A stretch of 64,000 nt of DNA from Segatella copri (lineage in GTDB: Bacteria; Bacteroidota; Bacteroidia; Bacteroidales; Bacteroidaceae). Position 1 is the stretch's first letter. The number at the start of each line of letters is the position of its first letter. The notes beneath the pieces are model-generated. The model saw nothing but the letters and a program-made list of their open reading frames with translations, was not told the origin of the DNA and did not search any database. The translations under genes were made by a program, and so were the position numbers. Location: positions 34,308 through 98,307 of the forward strand of contig NZ_JAHOEA010000006.1 in assembly GCF_019127135.1 (NCBI RefSeq), in the 5' to 3' direction. Shown in pieces: positions 33,519 through 41,808 of the stretch.

Positions 33519-35825
33519 ATGGCAAAAGAATATCCTATACAAAATGTATCTTTTAGGGGAGAAACAGACAATTTCTTGACGGAAGCTGGTGGTGGCAGTG
33601 AATTACCAAAGTGGGTTAATGATACTGCTATTTCCGTTAATGCAGAAAGGGTTTACGATCAATTGGAGTTGTTCTCAGAATTATTCTCTGATGCAAATAG
33701 AACGATGCCTGTGCTTACAGAGATTACACTGAACAAAAAAGCAACAGCTAAATCTCATCGTCCAGCAGTGCGAAAAATGATGGATGTAAACTCTAAACGA
33801 AATGTCCTAGGAGTCACATCGGTAGGTAAAATCTTGGTAAAGATTGATACCGCCAATGATTTGAAGAAAATGGAGCGAGGTTTTAAGGTGGTAAATACAG
33901 CCAATCTGCCGAAAGACAAAAAGATTGGTTTGTCTGCAATAGAAAACATTTCTCGATACAAGGCTGTTGTTGATGATAGCATTCAAGAAAATGACCGTCT
34001 CAAACTGCAGTTGGTTGATTATCTGAATAGTGAGTACAATCATCGTTCTCGTATTGCTTTGAGTATAAAATGCAAGGAATTTGGAGTTGAATTAGAAGAG
34101 CTGAATTATGCTAGTAGCTTACGCTTGTTTTCCTTGGAACATGTGTCAGAGGAAGCACTTCAGGCTATTGCATCCATGGATTGTGTCTTGGCGGTTAGAA
34201 AAATGCCTACAATAGAATTTGAAACTGCCCCAGACGAAGACAACTCCAGCATCGAAGTGATGACACCATTGGAAGGCGCAACATATCCTGTGGTAGGCTT
34301 GTTGGATTCTGGTGTTGGCGATAATGATTACCTGCGTCCTTGGATGATTGATGATGAAGATAATATCGCTGATTTGGAAGATGAAGACATAAACAGAAGT
34401 CATGGAACTGCTGTTGCAAGTGTCATCAACTATGGTGATTTTCTTGAAAATAAAGATTTGACGAAATGTGGACCTTGTAAAATAAAGAGTTGTATTGTCA
34501 ATACAGACAGAACCCAAATATACGAAAACGAGTTGGTAGCCAACATTCAAAATGCTATCGCTAAACATCCAGATATAAAAATCTGGAATCTCTCGCAAGG
34601 TACAACAAAAACGATAGATAATGACAGATATTCCGACTTGGGCATCGCATTGGACAGCTTGCAGAAAGACAACAGAATCTTGATTTGCAAATCTGCAGGT
34701 AATGTTGATCCAAGAGCAGAAAATCAAAGAATTACTGATGGCGCCGATTCTTTGCTTAGTCTCGTTGTAGGATCTATAGCTCATAAGAAAACTACCAATA
34801 ATGATGCTAAAGAAAATGACAGAAGTCCTTTTTCTCGCATTGGTCCTGGTGTTGAAAATGCAGTAAAGCCAGATTTGGTGCACTATGGCGGCAATATGGA
34901 TACACATCTGTCCCTGTTTTCAGAATGGGGAAGACAGTTTTGCCGCTGGAGTGGAACTAGTTTTTCTACTCCGCGAATTACAGCTTTGGCTGCTAATCTT
35001 AATCAGATGATTGGAGGTGAATGCAATCCCTTGCTTTTGAAAGCATTGCTTGTTCACAACTCTGATTACCCTGTAGGTTTATCGAAAACGCCAGAAGAAC
35101 TTCGCAGGGAAATGGGGTTCGGTTTGCCATCTGTTATTACAGATATGCTTAACAACGATGCTGATGAGTGCACTATGGTTTTTCATCAGACTTTACAGAA
35201 AGGAACAAATATTGTTTCTTTGGATTTTCCATACCCACAAAGTTTGGTTGAAAACGGTTATTTCATCGGTGAAATTACATTGTCAATGGCTGTGAATCCT
35301 GTAATTAATGCGGGGCAAGGTTGTGAGTATTGCCAAAGTCAAGTGGATGTTCTATTGGAAACTTATGACCATGTTGAACATGTTCAATTGGGCGAAGGTA
35401 TGATGCGCAATGAGTCAAGAACATCAAAAGATGCCGTTAATGTACTCAATGCATCGATTTATAGCTCAAAAGCTTTCAAAAAGGAGTTCGCAGAAGAACG
35501 TATGCTGATTGAACAGGGAGATAAATATCAACCTATCAAGAAGTATTATGTTGATCTTTCCAAGATGACTGACACTAACAGGAGAAAGGCATTGGGAGAA
35601 AACAGAAAATGGGCACTGAAACTCACTGGACTCTACCGTGATGCAGCTGTACAAGCTTTGGAGAGAGACGGAGAAGTACTTTCGCAAGACGTTGTTGTCG
35701 TTGTGACAATAAAAGACCCTAGACATCGTGGCACTATATATACCGAATGTCTCGATTTACTAGAACAAAGAGGATATGTACACAACGATATCAATATTCA
35801 TAATGATATTAGAGTTGATAATTAA
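33519..35825 (+). CDS. ietS: Subtilisin-like (S8) protease of an IetAS-like defence pair
   Basis: A 768-residue protein without a signal peptide, so it acts inside the cell. The catalytic triad is complete: Asp in GLLDSGVGDN (about 263), His in SHGTAVASVI (about 294) and Ser in SGTSFSTPRITALAANL (about 481). The N-terminal 240 residues precede the protease and may control it; the C-terminal 220 residues are beta-rich. Intracellular subtilases linked to an AAA+ ATPase fit the IetAS defence type. The natural trigger and substrate are unknown. Confidence 0.82.
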   Translation: MAKEYPIQNVSFRGETDNFLTEAGGGSELPKWVNDTAISVNAERVYDQLELFSELFSDANRTMPVLTEITLNKKATAKSHRPAVRKMMDVNSKRNVLGVTSVGKILVKIDTANDLKKMERGFKVVNTANLPKDKKIGLSAIENISRYKAVVDDSIQENDRLKLQLVDYLNSEYNHRSRIALSIKCKEFGVELEELNYASSLRLFSLEHVSEEALQAIASMDCVLAVRKMPTIEFETAPDEDNSSIEVMTPLEGATYPVVGLLDSGVGDNDYLRPWMIDDEDNIADLEDEDINRSHGTAVASVINYGDFLENKDLTKCGPCKIKSCIVNTDRTQIYENELVANIQNAIAKHPDIKIWNLSQGTTKTIDNDRYSDLGIALDSLQKDNRILICKSAGNVDPRAENQRITDGADSLLSLVVGSIAHKKTTNNDAKENDRSPFSRIGPGVENAVKPDLVHYGGNMDTHLSLFSEWGRQFCRWSGTSFSTPRITALAANLNQMIGGECNPLLLKALLVHNSDYPVGLSKTPEELRREMGFGLPSVITDMLNNDADECTMVFHQTLQKGTNIVSLDFPYPQSLVENGYFIGEITLSMAVNPVINAGQGCEYCQSQVDVLLETYDHVEHVQLGEGMMRNESRTSKDAVNVLNASIYSSKAFKKEFAEERMLIEQGDKYQPIKKYYVDLSKMTDTNRRKALGENRKWALKLTGLYRDAAVQALERDGEVLSQDVVVVVTIKDPRHRGTIYTECLDLLEQRGYVHNDINIHNDIRVDN

Positions 35826-35840
35826 TGATCGTACTTTATT

Positions 35841-36110
35841 ATGGCTACATATGATTTTTCAAACGCCATTCCCTATGTGCCCACTCATGTTGGAGAACTG
35901 ATAAACGACGAGCTTGTTGCGTCGGGACTGTCTGTAGAGCAATTGTCAGAAAAAGCTAATATCGAATTGATAGCTTTAAATGAAACAATTTCTGGGAAAA
36001 GACAACTATCCACAGAAATGGCTTTACAGATAGAATCAGTTATGGGGATTCCTGCTTCATTGCTTCTGAACATCCAAATTCAATACAACAGTTTTCTGCG
36101 GAGAAAATGA
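35841..36110 (+). CDS. HTH protein, HigA-like
   Basis: An 89-residue protein with a single HTH: VGELINDELVASGLSVEQLS and then ISGKRQLSTEMALQIESVMG. It looks like a HigA-type antitoxin or regulator but has no adjacent toxin gene. It lies 15 bp after the protease gene in the same direction, so it is likely the last gene of the same unit. Its stop codon lies within the palindrome at 36092-36127. Confidence 0.75.
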   Translation: MATYDFSNAIPYVPTHVGELINDELVASGLSVEQLSEKANIELIALNETISGKRQLSTEMALQIESVMGIPASLLLNIQIQYNSFLRRK

Positions 36111-36127
36111 ATATTCTCCGTAGAAAA
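36092..36127. repeat. Palindromic repeat, left flank of the AbiE segment
   Basis: TTTTCTGCGGAGAA (36092-36105) and TTCTCCGTAGAAAA (36114-36127) form an inverted repeat with an 8-bp loop. The right arm plus the following bases recur as a direct repeat at 38080-38099. The hairpin may also end transcription of the HTH gene. Confidence 0.7.
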
Positions 36128-36157
36128 CTATCGTTTTTCAAACTTTCCCATATCACC

Positions 36158-36409
36158 TTACCAAAACAGATATGCTATATAATACACCAACAGCATCCCA
36201 AGCAGGAACACTGCCACACTGCATCCTATCTTCAATCGTTCCAATACCTCGTCTTGCTCCAGCCCCTTGCTATGTTTGATGATGACAACGATTGATACTA
36301 TATCTATCAACAATACAGCATATATCATGGCTGGCAGATAGTGAATATGATCCACCATCCACCAGTGTATATCCGCTATATCGTCATATTCCACTTTTGC
36401 TTCCCTCAT
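36158..36409 (-). CDS. Small two-helix membrane protein
   Basis: An 83-residue protein from the ATG at 36409; a TTG start 24 bp upstream is less likely. Two hydrophobic helices (about 25-43 and 60-80) flank a short charged loop. No family recognised. It lies downstream of the AbiE terminator on the same strand and inside the segment bounded by the two palindromic repeats. Its link to defence is only positional. Confidence 0.6.
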   Translation of the reverse strand: MREAKVEYDDIADIHWWMVDHIHYLPAMIYAVLLIDIVSIVVIIKHSKGLEQDEVLERLKIGCSVAVFLLGMLLVYYIAYLFW

Positions 36410-36471
36410 GCTTTCTTTCTCCCTATTAGACAATCGTTTACATCCTTATAATCTTTGCTTATGAAAAGGGC

Positions 36472-36500
36472 ATAAAAAAAGCCCTCCGAAACGGAGAGCT
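36472..36500 (-). terminator. Rho-independent terminator of the abiE operon
   Basis: Read leftward, AGCTCTCCG-TTT-CGGAGGGCT forms a strong stem and is followed by a run of seven T. It lies 22 bp past the AbiEii stop codon. Confidence 0.85.
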
Positions 36501-36521
36501 TGGCAAATTCTTGGTGAACTG

Positions 36522-37376
36522 TTATTTTTCCATGTATTGTTTCAGTTCCTGTGTGATATATGTCCAAACTTCTTGGAAGGTTAGTGGCTCCTTGAATTTG
36601 ATTTTCTTCAAATAACTATTCCACATAATATTTCGTTTGGCATCTGTCGCAAAAGAATCCTCGAAAAGGCTATATTCCGTAGAGATGGCGGTGCCTCTAT
36701 TCTCAAACGTGGCTGTGATGGCTTCTTGCAATGTGTCCAAGTCAATATTTCCTGCTTTTAGTATTCTGTACACATCAAAGAAGTCTTTCATGCGGCTGTT
36801 CTCTGTCGCATGGTCTATCATTGCCTGATACTTTTCAGCCACCACGGTCTCTAAAGAGTAAGCCAAGATGTCAACTTCTGGTAATGTGTCCAGCAACACC
36901 GGATAAGAAAGGTCAACGGGTGCAGGAGTTATGATGTCGCCAAAGCCTACATCCATGGAAATAACTTGGCTTGCCGTGTCAAGTCCTACCTTGACATGCA
37001 CTCGCACACCATTATATTCTTTTTTGAGAGTGATTTCTTCTACGCTAATGCTGTCCTTTTCAAAGACAACTCCGTCTTCCGGACATTCTATGTCGCATAA
37101 ATTTCTGAATGTCTCCTTGATATTGTCCAACTCACGGCTAATCTGTTGACCAAGGAAATCTATGTCCAATGTTGGTCTTGCTTTCAAATGCTCATGGGCA
37201 TACAGTAATGCACCACCTTTCAATATAAAGCGTTCTTTGTATGGACTTACCGACAGACGGTACAACAGACGCTCCTGAAAGTATCGTGTCAATATCGATT
37301 GGTAGAAGACATTCTCTTCTTTCGATATATTAAGCAGTTTCGCTCTTACCGAGCGAGCATAATTCTTCGTTGTCAT
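36522..37376 (-). CDS. abiEii: AbiEii-type nucleotidyltransferase toxin
   Basis: The ATG at 37376 (MTTKNYARSVRAKL) is preferred over an upstream start inside the preceding gene, giving 284 residues. FILKGGALLYAHEHLKARP and then TLDIDFLG give the nucleotidyltransferase motif with GG and the DxD pair; YSLETVVAEKYQAMIDH fits the family. AbiEii is the toxin half of the type IV AbiE system, which limits phage by stopping growth of infected cells. It follows the AbiEi gene by 10 bp. Confidence 0.88.
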   Translation of the reverse strand: MTTKNYARSVRAKLLNISKEENVFYQSILTRYFQERLLYRLSVSPYKERFILKGGALLYAHEHLKARPTLDIDFLGQQISRELDNIKETFRNLCDIECPEDGVVFEKDSISVEEITLKKEYNGVRVHVKVGLDTASQVISMDVGFGDIITPAPVDLSYPVLLDTLPEVDILAYSLETVVAEKYQAMIDHATENSRMKDFFDVYRILKAGNIDLDTLQEAITATFENRGTAISTEYSLFEDSFATDAKRNIMWNSYLKKIKFKEPLTFQEVWTYITQELKQYMEK

Positions 37377-37386
37377 ATTTATTATT

Positions 37387-37971
37387 TTATAGTTCCATTT
37401 GTAGATATGTTCCCAATGTTTTGGCAACTCTCAGTTGTGAGGCATATTTCATCAGTTTGCTGACATTACGATCTCTGCGTTTCAGATATTCCTTTATAAT
37501 CTCCGTACAGACATCTATGCCGATTTTGTTTCTATACTTTACTGCATCACAGACACATTTCTCCACGTCATATATTCTCACCTTGAAACCCTCAATCTCT
37601 GTATTCGTAATTCCAAGGTTAAAGGCGGTATCACTCCAATGGTATAGTGTAATTGGGGGATAATCTGGAAGGGTGATTTTTCGGCCTCTTTTTATTGCAA
37701 GACAATATTCTTGTGGTACCTGTGTAGTCAACTGATAATGTGACCAAGCGGAATACAGACACAACACACCACCAGGAACAACCTTTTCCACATCAAGCAT
37801 TTGACTTGCCAAATGGTCATCGGTTGCATACACACCTCTTTTTATTCTGGTGAGTTCGCCATTCTTGGCGGCTTGCAATACTTTATAGTATGCAGCTCTT
37901 CCTGCCATATCTTTTGCAGAGATATAGCCTTCAGATTTTGGATTTGTCATACGCTTTTCCATGATTTGCAT
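37387..37971 (-). CDS. abiEi: AbiEi antitoxin / autorepressor
   Basis: A 194-residue protein with an N-terminal winged-helix-like part (YISAKDMAGRAAYYKVLQAA) and an antitoxin domain with LTRIKRGVYAT and VYDVEKCVCDAV-like (IYDVEKCVCDAVKYRNKIG) motifs. AbiEi blocks AbiEii and represses the shared promoter by binding inverted repeats. A long palindrome at 37982-38025 lies directly upstream and overlaps the promoter, consistent with this. Three possible Met starts lie within the first eight codons. Confidence 0.85.
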   Translation of the reverse strand: MQIMEKRMTNPKSEGYISAKDMAGRAAYYKVLQAAKNGELTRIKRGVYATDDHLASQMLDVEKVVPGGVLCLYSAWSHYQLTTQVPQEYCLAIKRGRKITLPDYPPITLYHWSDTAFNLGITNTEIEGFKVRIYDVEKCVCDAVKYRNKIGIDVCTEIIKEYLKRRDRNVSKLMKYASQLRVAKTLGTYLQMEL

Positions 37972-37981
37972 CTTTAATTCT

Positions 37982-38025
37982 GTACAAAGTTACTACATAT
38001 TTTCAAAAATGTAGTATGTTTGTAC
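37982..38025 (-). promoter_or_regulatory. Promoter and palindromic operator of the abiE operon
   Basis: Two nested inverted repeats share one centre: GTACAAA ... TTTGTAC (37982-37988, 38019-38025) and ACTACAT ... ATGTAGT (37992-37998, 38009-38015). Read leftward, the -7 box TAACTTTG is at 37985-37992, inside the left arms. Binding here would cover the promoter. AbiEi is known to autoregulate through such repeats. Confidence 0.75.
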
Positions 38026-38057
38026 GGAAATCTACGCAAAAATCACGCAAAATATAG

Positions 38058-38093
38058 TTTTCTACGGAGAATATTGACTTTCTCCGTAGAAAA
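38058..38093. repeat. Palindromic repeat, right flank of the AbiE segment
   Basis: TTTTCTACGGAGAA (38058-38071) and TTCTCCGTAGAAAA (38080-38093) form an inverted repeat with an 8-bp loop, like that at 36092-36127. The bases ATTATCGT after the right arm match CTATCGT after the left copy, giving a direct repeat of about 20 bp around the AbiE genes. Confidence 0.75.
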
Positions 38094-38101
38094 TTATCGT
38101 A

Positions 38102-39010
38102 TTATACATCCTCTTTATGCGGAATAATGGATTTTCTGCCGATAAGATAATCATTGACATCCTTGTATTCTGCATATCTTATGGATTCGTTGATTGCCCT
38201 GTTTTGATAACAGTCCATGATTGTATGGGCAGCCACCGTTCCTGCTTGGTCATTATCAAGATAACAATGGATAGCAGTGTAACACGCCAATCGTTCCATG
38301 CATTTCCCAAGGCTACTGATGGAGTTCAGTACAATATAATCACATGGCTCTTGTATGCAAATCACATTGTCGCCTCGCTTTTCCAAAGTCTTGTACGAAA
38401 GAAAGTCCATAAACCCCTCGAAGATGCAGCATCTGTCCTGCACTCCAACTTGCTGTGAATGTATCAAGGATATGTCTTTCTCGCCCAAACAACCTTTATA
38501 ATATGGGTTACGCAGCTCATAACCATCCCTGTTATTTGGAAAGGCTATACCAAAATACCGCTTGCCCTTAAACGTGTACCAGATCTCCTTGCAATAGCGT
38601 TTACCTATGTCCGCATCCACATGGCGTGAACGCAGATACGACATAAGCACAGGGTAGGACAATTCTTGGATATGTACCTTGTCCATCTTGTCTGTCTCTA
38701 CTTGTGTCGGTATGGGAGGTTTTGCCTTTGTGGACTTTGGGTTGTTCATGTCTGCTGCTATATGCTGCAATGCAGCACCCACATCATCCGTATTGTAGAG
38801 AAGTTGGGCAAGAGCAATGATGTTGCCACCCTTGCCAAGAGCAAAGTCATACCATTGGTTTCGGCTGAAGTTCACCTTGAACGATGGCTTTGTCTCCGCA
38901 TGTAATGGCGACAGATAATAAGAGGTGGACTTGCTGCATCGTTTGGGCTGATGTCCCAATGCGCTCAGATAGTCCGTGAGTTTGATTTCCTTTGCTTGTT
39001 GTATGTTCAT
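38102..39010 (-). CDS. CHC2/toprim primase-like protein
   Basis: A 302-residue protein. Residues 25-70 resemble a CHC2 primase zinc-finger region (YYLSPLHAETKPSFKVN, then FALGKGGNIIALAQLLY), although the canonical Cys ligands are largely missing. The toprim domain at about 190-285 is clear: CIFEGFMDFLSYK provides the Glu and AIHCYLDNDQAGTVAA the DxD. Such proteins prime replication of the transferred strand in Bacteroides mobile elements. It starts in the structured region 39011-39198 and follows the RepA-like gene. Confidence 0.82.
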   Translation of the reverse strand: MNIQQAKEIKLTDYLSALGHQPKRCSKSTSYYLSPLHAETKPSFKVNFSRNQWYDFALGKGGNIIALAQLLYNTDDVGAALQHIAADMNNPKSTKAKPPIPTQVETDKMDKVHIQELSYPVLMSYLRSRHVDADIGKRYCKEIWYTFKGKRYFGIAFPNNRDGYELRNPYYKGCLGEKDISLIHSQQVGVQDRCCIFEGFMDFLSYKTLEKRGDNVICIQEPCDYIVLNSISSLGKCMERLACYTAIHCYLDNDQAGTVAAHTIMDCYQNRAINESIRYAEYKDVNDYLIGRKSIIPHKEDV

Positions 39011-39198
39011 CTTTCTTTTTTTTGTTCATTCGTGCGCTTATTATATATACACCAGAGTGAATGAACGGTTTTGTGAAGTCATTTCGTCGTATATCTATGT
39101 AGTTATATATGATGCCACTTCACAAAATCCGTCCGTTCTACTATTATATATACACCGAGGTGAATGAAGTAGTTTTTGAAGTGATTTTCGCTTCATCC
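39011..39198. other. Structured intergenic region with direct and inverted repeats, possible origin
   Basis: ATTATATATACACC followed by a GTGAATGAA word occurs at 39040-39066 and again at 39143-39169; similarity continues for about 45 bp. Between them ACGGTTTTGTGAAGT (39065-39079) faces ACTTCACAAAATCCGT (39117-39132) as an inverted repeat. The region is AT-rich and lies between RepA-like and primase genes, a place suited to a replication origin. No experiment or database match is claimed. Confidence 0.45.
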
Positions 39199-40317
39199 TC
39201 ACTTCTTCACCTCCTGCCCTTCAAGCAGCGGAAGCGAAGGATAATTCTTCATTCTGCAATACTCGTTGTTGCCGCATTTCACCACCAGTTTGCTCTTCAA
39301 TAGGAAGGTCAGCAACTTTGACATCACTGTTCTACCTCTGGCAAAACCAATAGTTGTATATCCTTTCGTCAATGCGTTTATCACATTCTCATAACCTGAC
39401 ACCACTTTCTTGCCGAAAGCCATTTCAAGTGCCTTGTCATGCTGCTCATCGGTAATGTCGGCTATCGTCATCTTCGGCTGTTTGGCTGTGGTAGAGTCAA
39501 CCACATAGTCCTTGGAAATCTCTGGAAGTCCCTCCTTGTTTATTTGGAACGCAAAGGGCGCAAAGTCCTTGTCTCGGATGTTGAGCGGTTTCACTTCACT
39601 CACATTCGCCATCGAATTGCTCTTACTTATCACCAGTACCGTCTCTGCCTTGTTGCTGAGTTCCGTGCCAATGTGACCTCTTACATTGTCATCACCCTTA
39701 TTCAGGTGCAAGACGCAATGGATGTGCAGGTCATAGCGGCTTGACCACTGCATCAGTTTGTTGATGATATGGACGGACTCGCTCGGATTGTTGATGTCGA
39801 GCATCAAGTCCCTTATGCCGTCAATGATGACCAAGCCAAAGCCCTTTTGCGTCTGCAAGGCATATTCTATCAGTCGCAGTCTGAGGTTGGGACTGTACTC
39901 TCGCAGTCCGAAGAACACAAGGTTCTCACTGTTCATGTTGTCGGGCAATCCTGCAAGCCGGAGGATGCGCTGCATCACGCTGTGACAGTGGAAACGGCTC
40001 TGCTCCGTATCAACGTAGAGTATCTTACGCTTGTCATCGGGTAGTTTTGCCGTATATTGCAGCACCTTTCCGTTAGCAAGCGAGGCAGCAACCAAAGCGG
40101 ACACGTTGAACGTCTTTCGGCTCTTCGCCTTGCCTGTGGAGGCACTGAAGTTGCCAAGCGTGGCTATGGTCGAGTTGTCCACCCATATTATCTGTGGCGG
40201 TGTCTGGTAGGTCTCATCCGCATGGATAAGCGATGCCTTCAGCAACTTTTCCAACAAATCAGCATTGTCCGCTGCGCCTTCAAAGAGGCTCATGTCGTTC
40301 ATGTCTTCCATCGTCAT
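39199..40317 (-). CDS. RepA-like RecA-fold ATPase
   Basis: A 372-residue protein. SASTGKAKSRKTFNVSALVA near 58-77 is the modified Walker A of the AAA_25/RepA type common on Bacteroides elements; KILYVDTEQSRFHCH near 98-112 and LVIIDGIRDLMLDINNPSES near 162-181 are the next core strands. LHIHCVLHLNKGDDNVRGHIG fits the helicase-like core. The C-terminal 60 residues may form a winged helix. Probably a replicative ATPase/helicase acting with the primase downstream. It overlaps the HTH gene by 4 bp. Confidence 0.85.
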   Translation of the reverse strand: MTMEDMNDMSLFEGAADNADLLEKLLKASLIHADETYQTPPQIIWVDNSTIATLGNFSASTGKAKSRKTFNVSALVAASLANGKVLQYTAKLPDDKRKILYVDTEQSRFHCHSVMQRILRLAGLPDNMNSENLVFFGLREYSPNLRLRLIEYALQTQKGFGLVIIDGIRDLMLDINNPSESVHIINKLMQWSSRYDLHIHCVLHLNKGDDNVRGHIGTELSNKAETVLVISKSNSMANVSEVKPLNIRDKDFAPFAFQINKEGLPEISKDYVVDSTTAKQPKMTIADITDEQHDKALEMAFGKKVVSGYENVINALTKGYTTIGFARGRTVMSKLLTFLLKSKLVVKCGNNEYCRMKNYPSLPLLEGQEVKK

Positions 40318-40778
40318 CTGCTCTTCAAGGGTTTGTTCATCACATAGCGTATGGCATCCTGCTCATACACGTCTTTTGTTTTCACAGGGTGCTTCTTGAT
40401 CCATTCCACCAGTTCTTCCTTGCTGAAATAGATGGTCTTGCCGTTTGGCTTGTAATGGGGAATGGCAAAGGTACGTGTCAGTTTGTAAAGCTGACTCTTT
40501 GAAGCGTCAAGGAATACGCTTGCCTCGTCAAGGGTGAGCACGTCTTTTCCTGCAAAGAGCCATTTCTCCAAGCACTTGATGCGGTTCAGCACATCCTCCA
40601 CTGGTCCAAGCAGCTTGAATGCTTCTTCCATCTGTTGAATGCGCTCGGCAAGTCTCATTGGTGTCATGTCTGCCAGTTCTTGTTCTGTCAACTCGTGTTT
40701 ATCCACGTCTATCGTTGGCGGTAGTATCGCACCATCCTTTGGCGGATTGTTTGCCTGATTTGTTGTCTGTCCAATCAT
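40314..40778 (-). CDS. Excisionase-like HTH protein
   Basis: A 154-residue protein. The C-terminal half holds an HTH_17/MerR-type DNA-binding unit: VLTLDEASVFLDASKSQLYK and then NGKTIYFSKEELVEWIKK. The N-terminal half is helical. Such proteins near the integrase of Bacteroides elements act as excision factors or regulators. It is the first gene of the HTH-RepA-primase unit, below the promoter at 40849-40856. Confidence 0.8.
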   Translation of the reverse strand: MIGQTTNQANNPPKDGAILPPTIDVDKHELTEQELADMTPMRLAERIQQMEEAFKLLGPVEDVLNRIKCLEKWLFAGKDVLTLDEASVFLDASKSQLYKLTRTFAIPHYKPNGKTIYFSKEELVEWIKKHPVKTKDVYEQDAIRYVMNKPLKSR

Positions 40779-40815
40779 TGTCGTAATTTTATTTATCGTT
40801 ACACATAACGAGGTC

Positions 40816-40856
40816 GCCCTCCATAACCAGGTTTCTGATTACGGAGGGCAAAGGTA
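40816..40856 (-). promoter_or_regulatory. -7 box with overlapping hairpin for the HTH-RepA-primase unit
   Basis: Read leftward, TACCTTTG (40849-40856) matches TAnnTTTG. GCCCTCC (40816-40822) and GGAGGGC (40843-40849) form an inverted repeat that reaches into the box. The start would fall inside the right arm, so the repeat may be an operator, or nearly all of it may form a 5' RNA hairpin. Confidence 0.5.
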
Positions 40857-40935
40857 AGGGCATTTCTGCCCAATCGGATGGAAGGGCGCTTGACTGTCAA
40901 CCGACTATCAAGCCAACTGTCAAGGTTTTCATCTG

Positions 40936-41682
40936 TCAGATGGTGTCCTTGCTATCATTTTTACCGCATTCTGCTATTTCTTGCACTTTCTTGCGGATAG
41001 CCTCATAGATACTGGCGTTGGTACTTTTGGCATCACTGGTTGCTGAGGACAGCTTGGTTGTTGTAAGTGGCTTGTCTGTTGATGAAGACAGAATGAGTTT
41101 ATGCTTGGCAATGACCGATTGCCATTGCTTGCAAATCAAGTTCTTGCTGCAGAGCATGTCAAAGAAGAATGCCACACGTCTGTTACTTCTCGCCTTTAGC
41201 TGCTTGCAAACTTGGCACGAGAAGAGTTTTCGCATATCCTCTTCCGACACATCGGCTGAGAACAAATGAACCTCATTGGCATGGCGCGCAATGAGGTTCA
41301 ACTGAGTAGAATCAAAGTAACATTGAAAGTCCTGTTTCGGTTTGGTTTCTTGTGCTGTTTGTAATATTGACGGTGGTTTACCATGGAGATACTGACCATT
41401 TGGAGGCGGCTCCGTGGTGTTGAACTTGTGATGAAGAGCCTTGTAGTCATGATACTCGAAATCCACTTTGGTAAAGAATATGACTACCAAATCCTCACGT
41501 TCTTCAAGAAACTCCTCCATGATGTAGAAGTTCTTCTTGTGCTCGTTCTTTCCTGCCGCATACTGGCAGTCCGTATAGAAATGGCTGTTGAGAAAGTCCT
41601 TTTTGTAGCGGTGATACAGTTTACCGCATCCTATGACTTCCGTCTGATAGCACTCATGGGCTTCCTTGAAGAACAGCCACAA
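40936..41682 (-). CDS. Hypothetical protein, 5' end uncertain
   Basis: The listed start is a TTG and gives 248 residues (LWLFFKEAHECYQ...). The open frame extends upstream to about 41812 without an ATG and encodes QCNECTFANGVGGICGTNK, a Cys-rich patch that looks like part of the real protein. An ATG at 41803 lies one frame away and ends after 24 codons in the same place. A frameshift or an unusual start is therefore likely. Later parts include SCQVCKQLKARSNRR. No family recognised. It lies between the integrase and the HTH gene. Confidence 0.55.
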   Translation of the reverse strand: MWLFFKEAHECYQTEVIGCGKLYHRYKKDFLNSHFYTDCQYAAGKNEHKKNFYIMEEFLEEREDLVVIFFTKVDFEYHDYKALHHKFNTTEPPPNGQYLHGKPPSILQTAQETKPKQDFQCYFDSTQLNLIARHANEVHLFSADVSEEDMRKLFSCQVCKQLKARSNRRVAFFFDMLCSKNLICKQWQSVIAKHKLILSSSTDKPLTTTKLSSATSDAKSTNASIYEAIRKKVQEIAECGKNDSKDTI

Positions 41683-41808
41683 TTTGTTGGTACCACAAAT
41701 GCCACCTACACCGTTAGCGAAGGTGCATTCATTGCATTGGGGTAAAAAGAGAGAACGAGGAGTCTTCTCGTCCTTGGTTGTTTGATGTATTATTATGTTC
41801 CATTTTTA

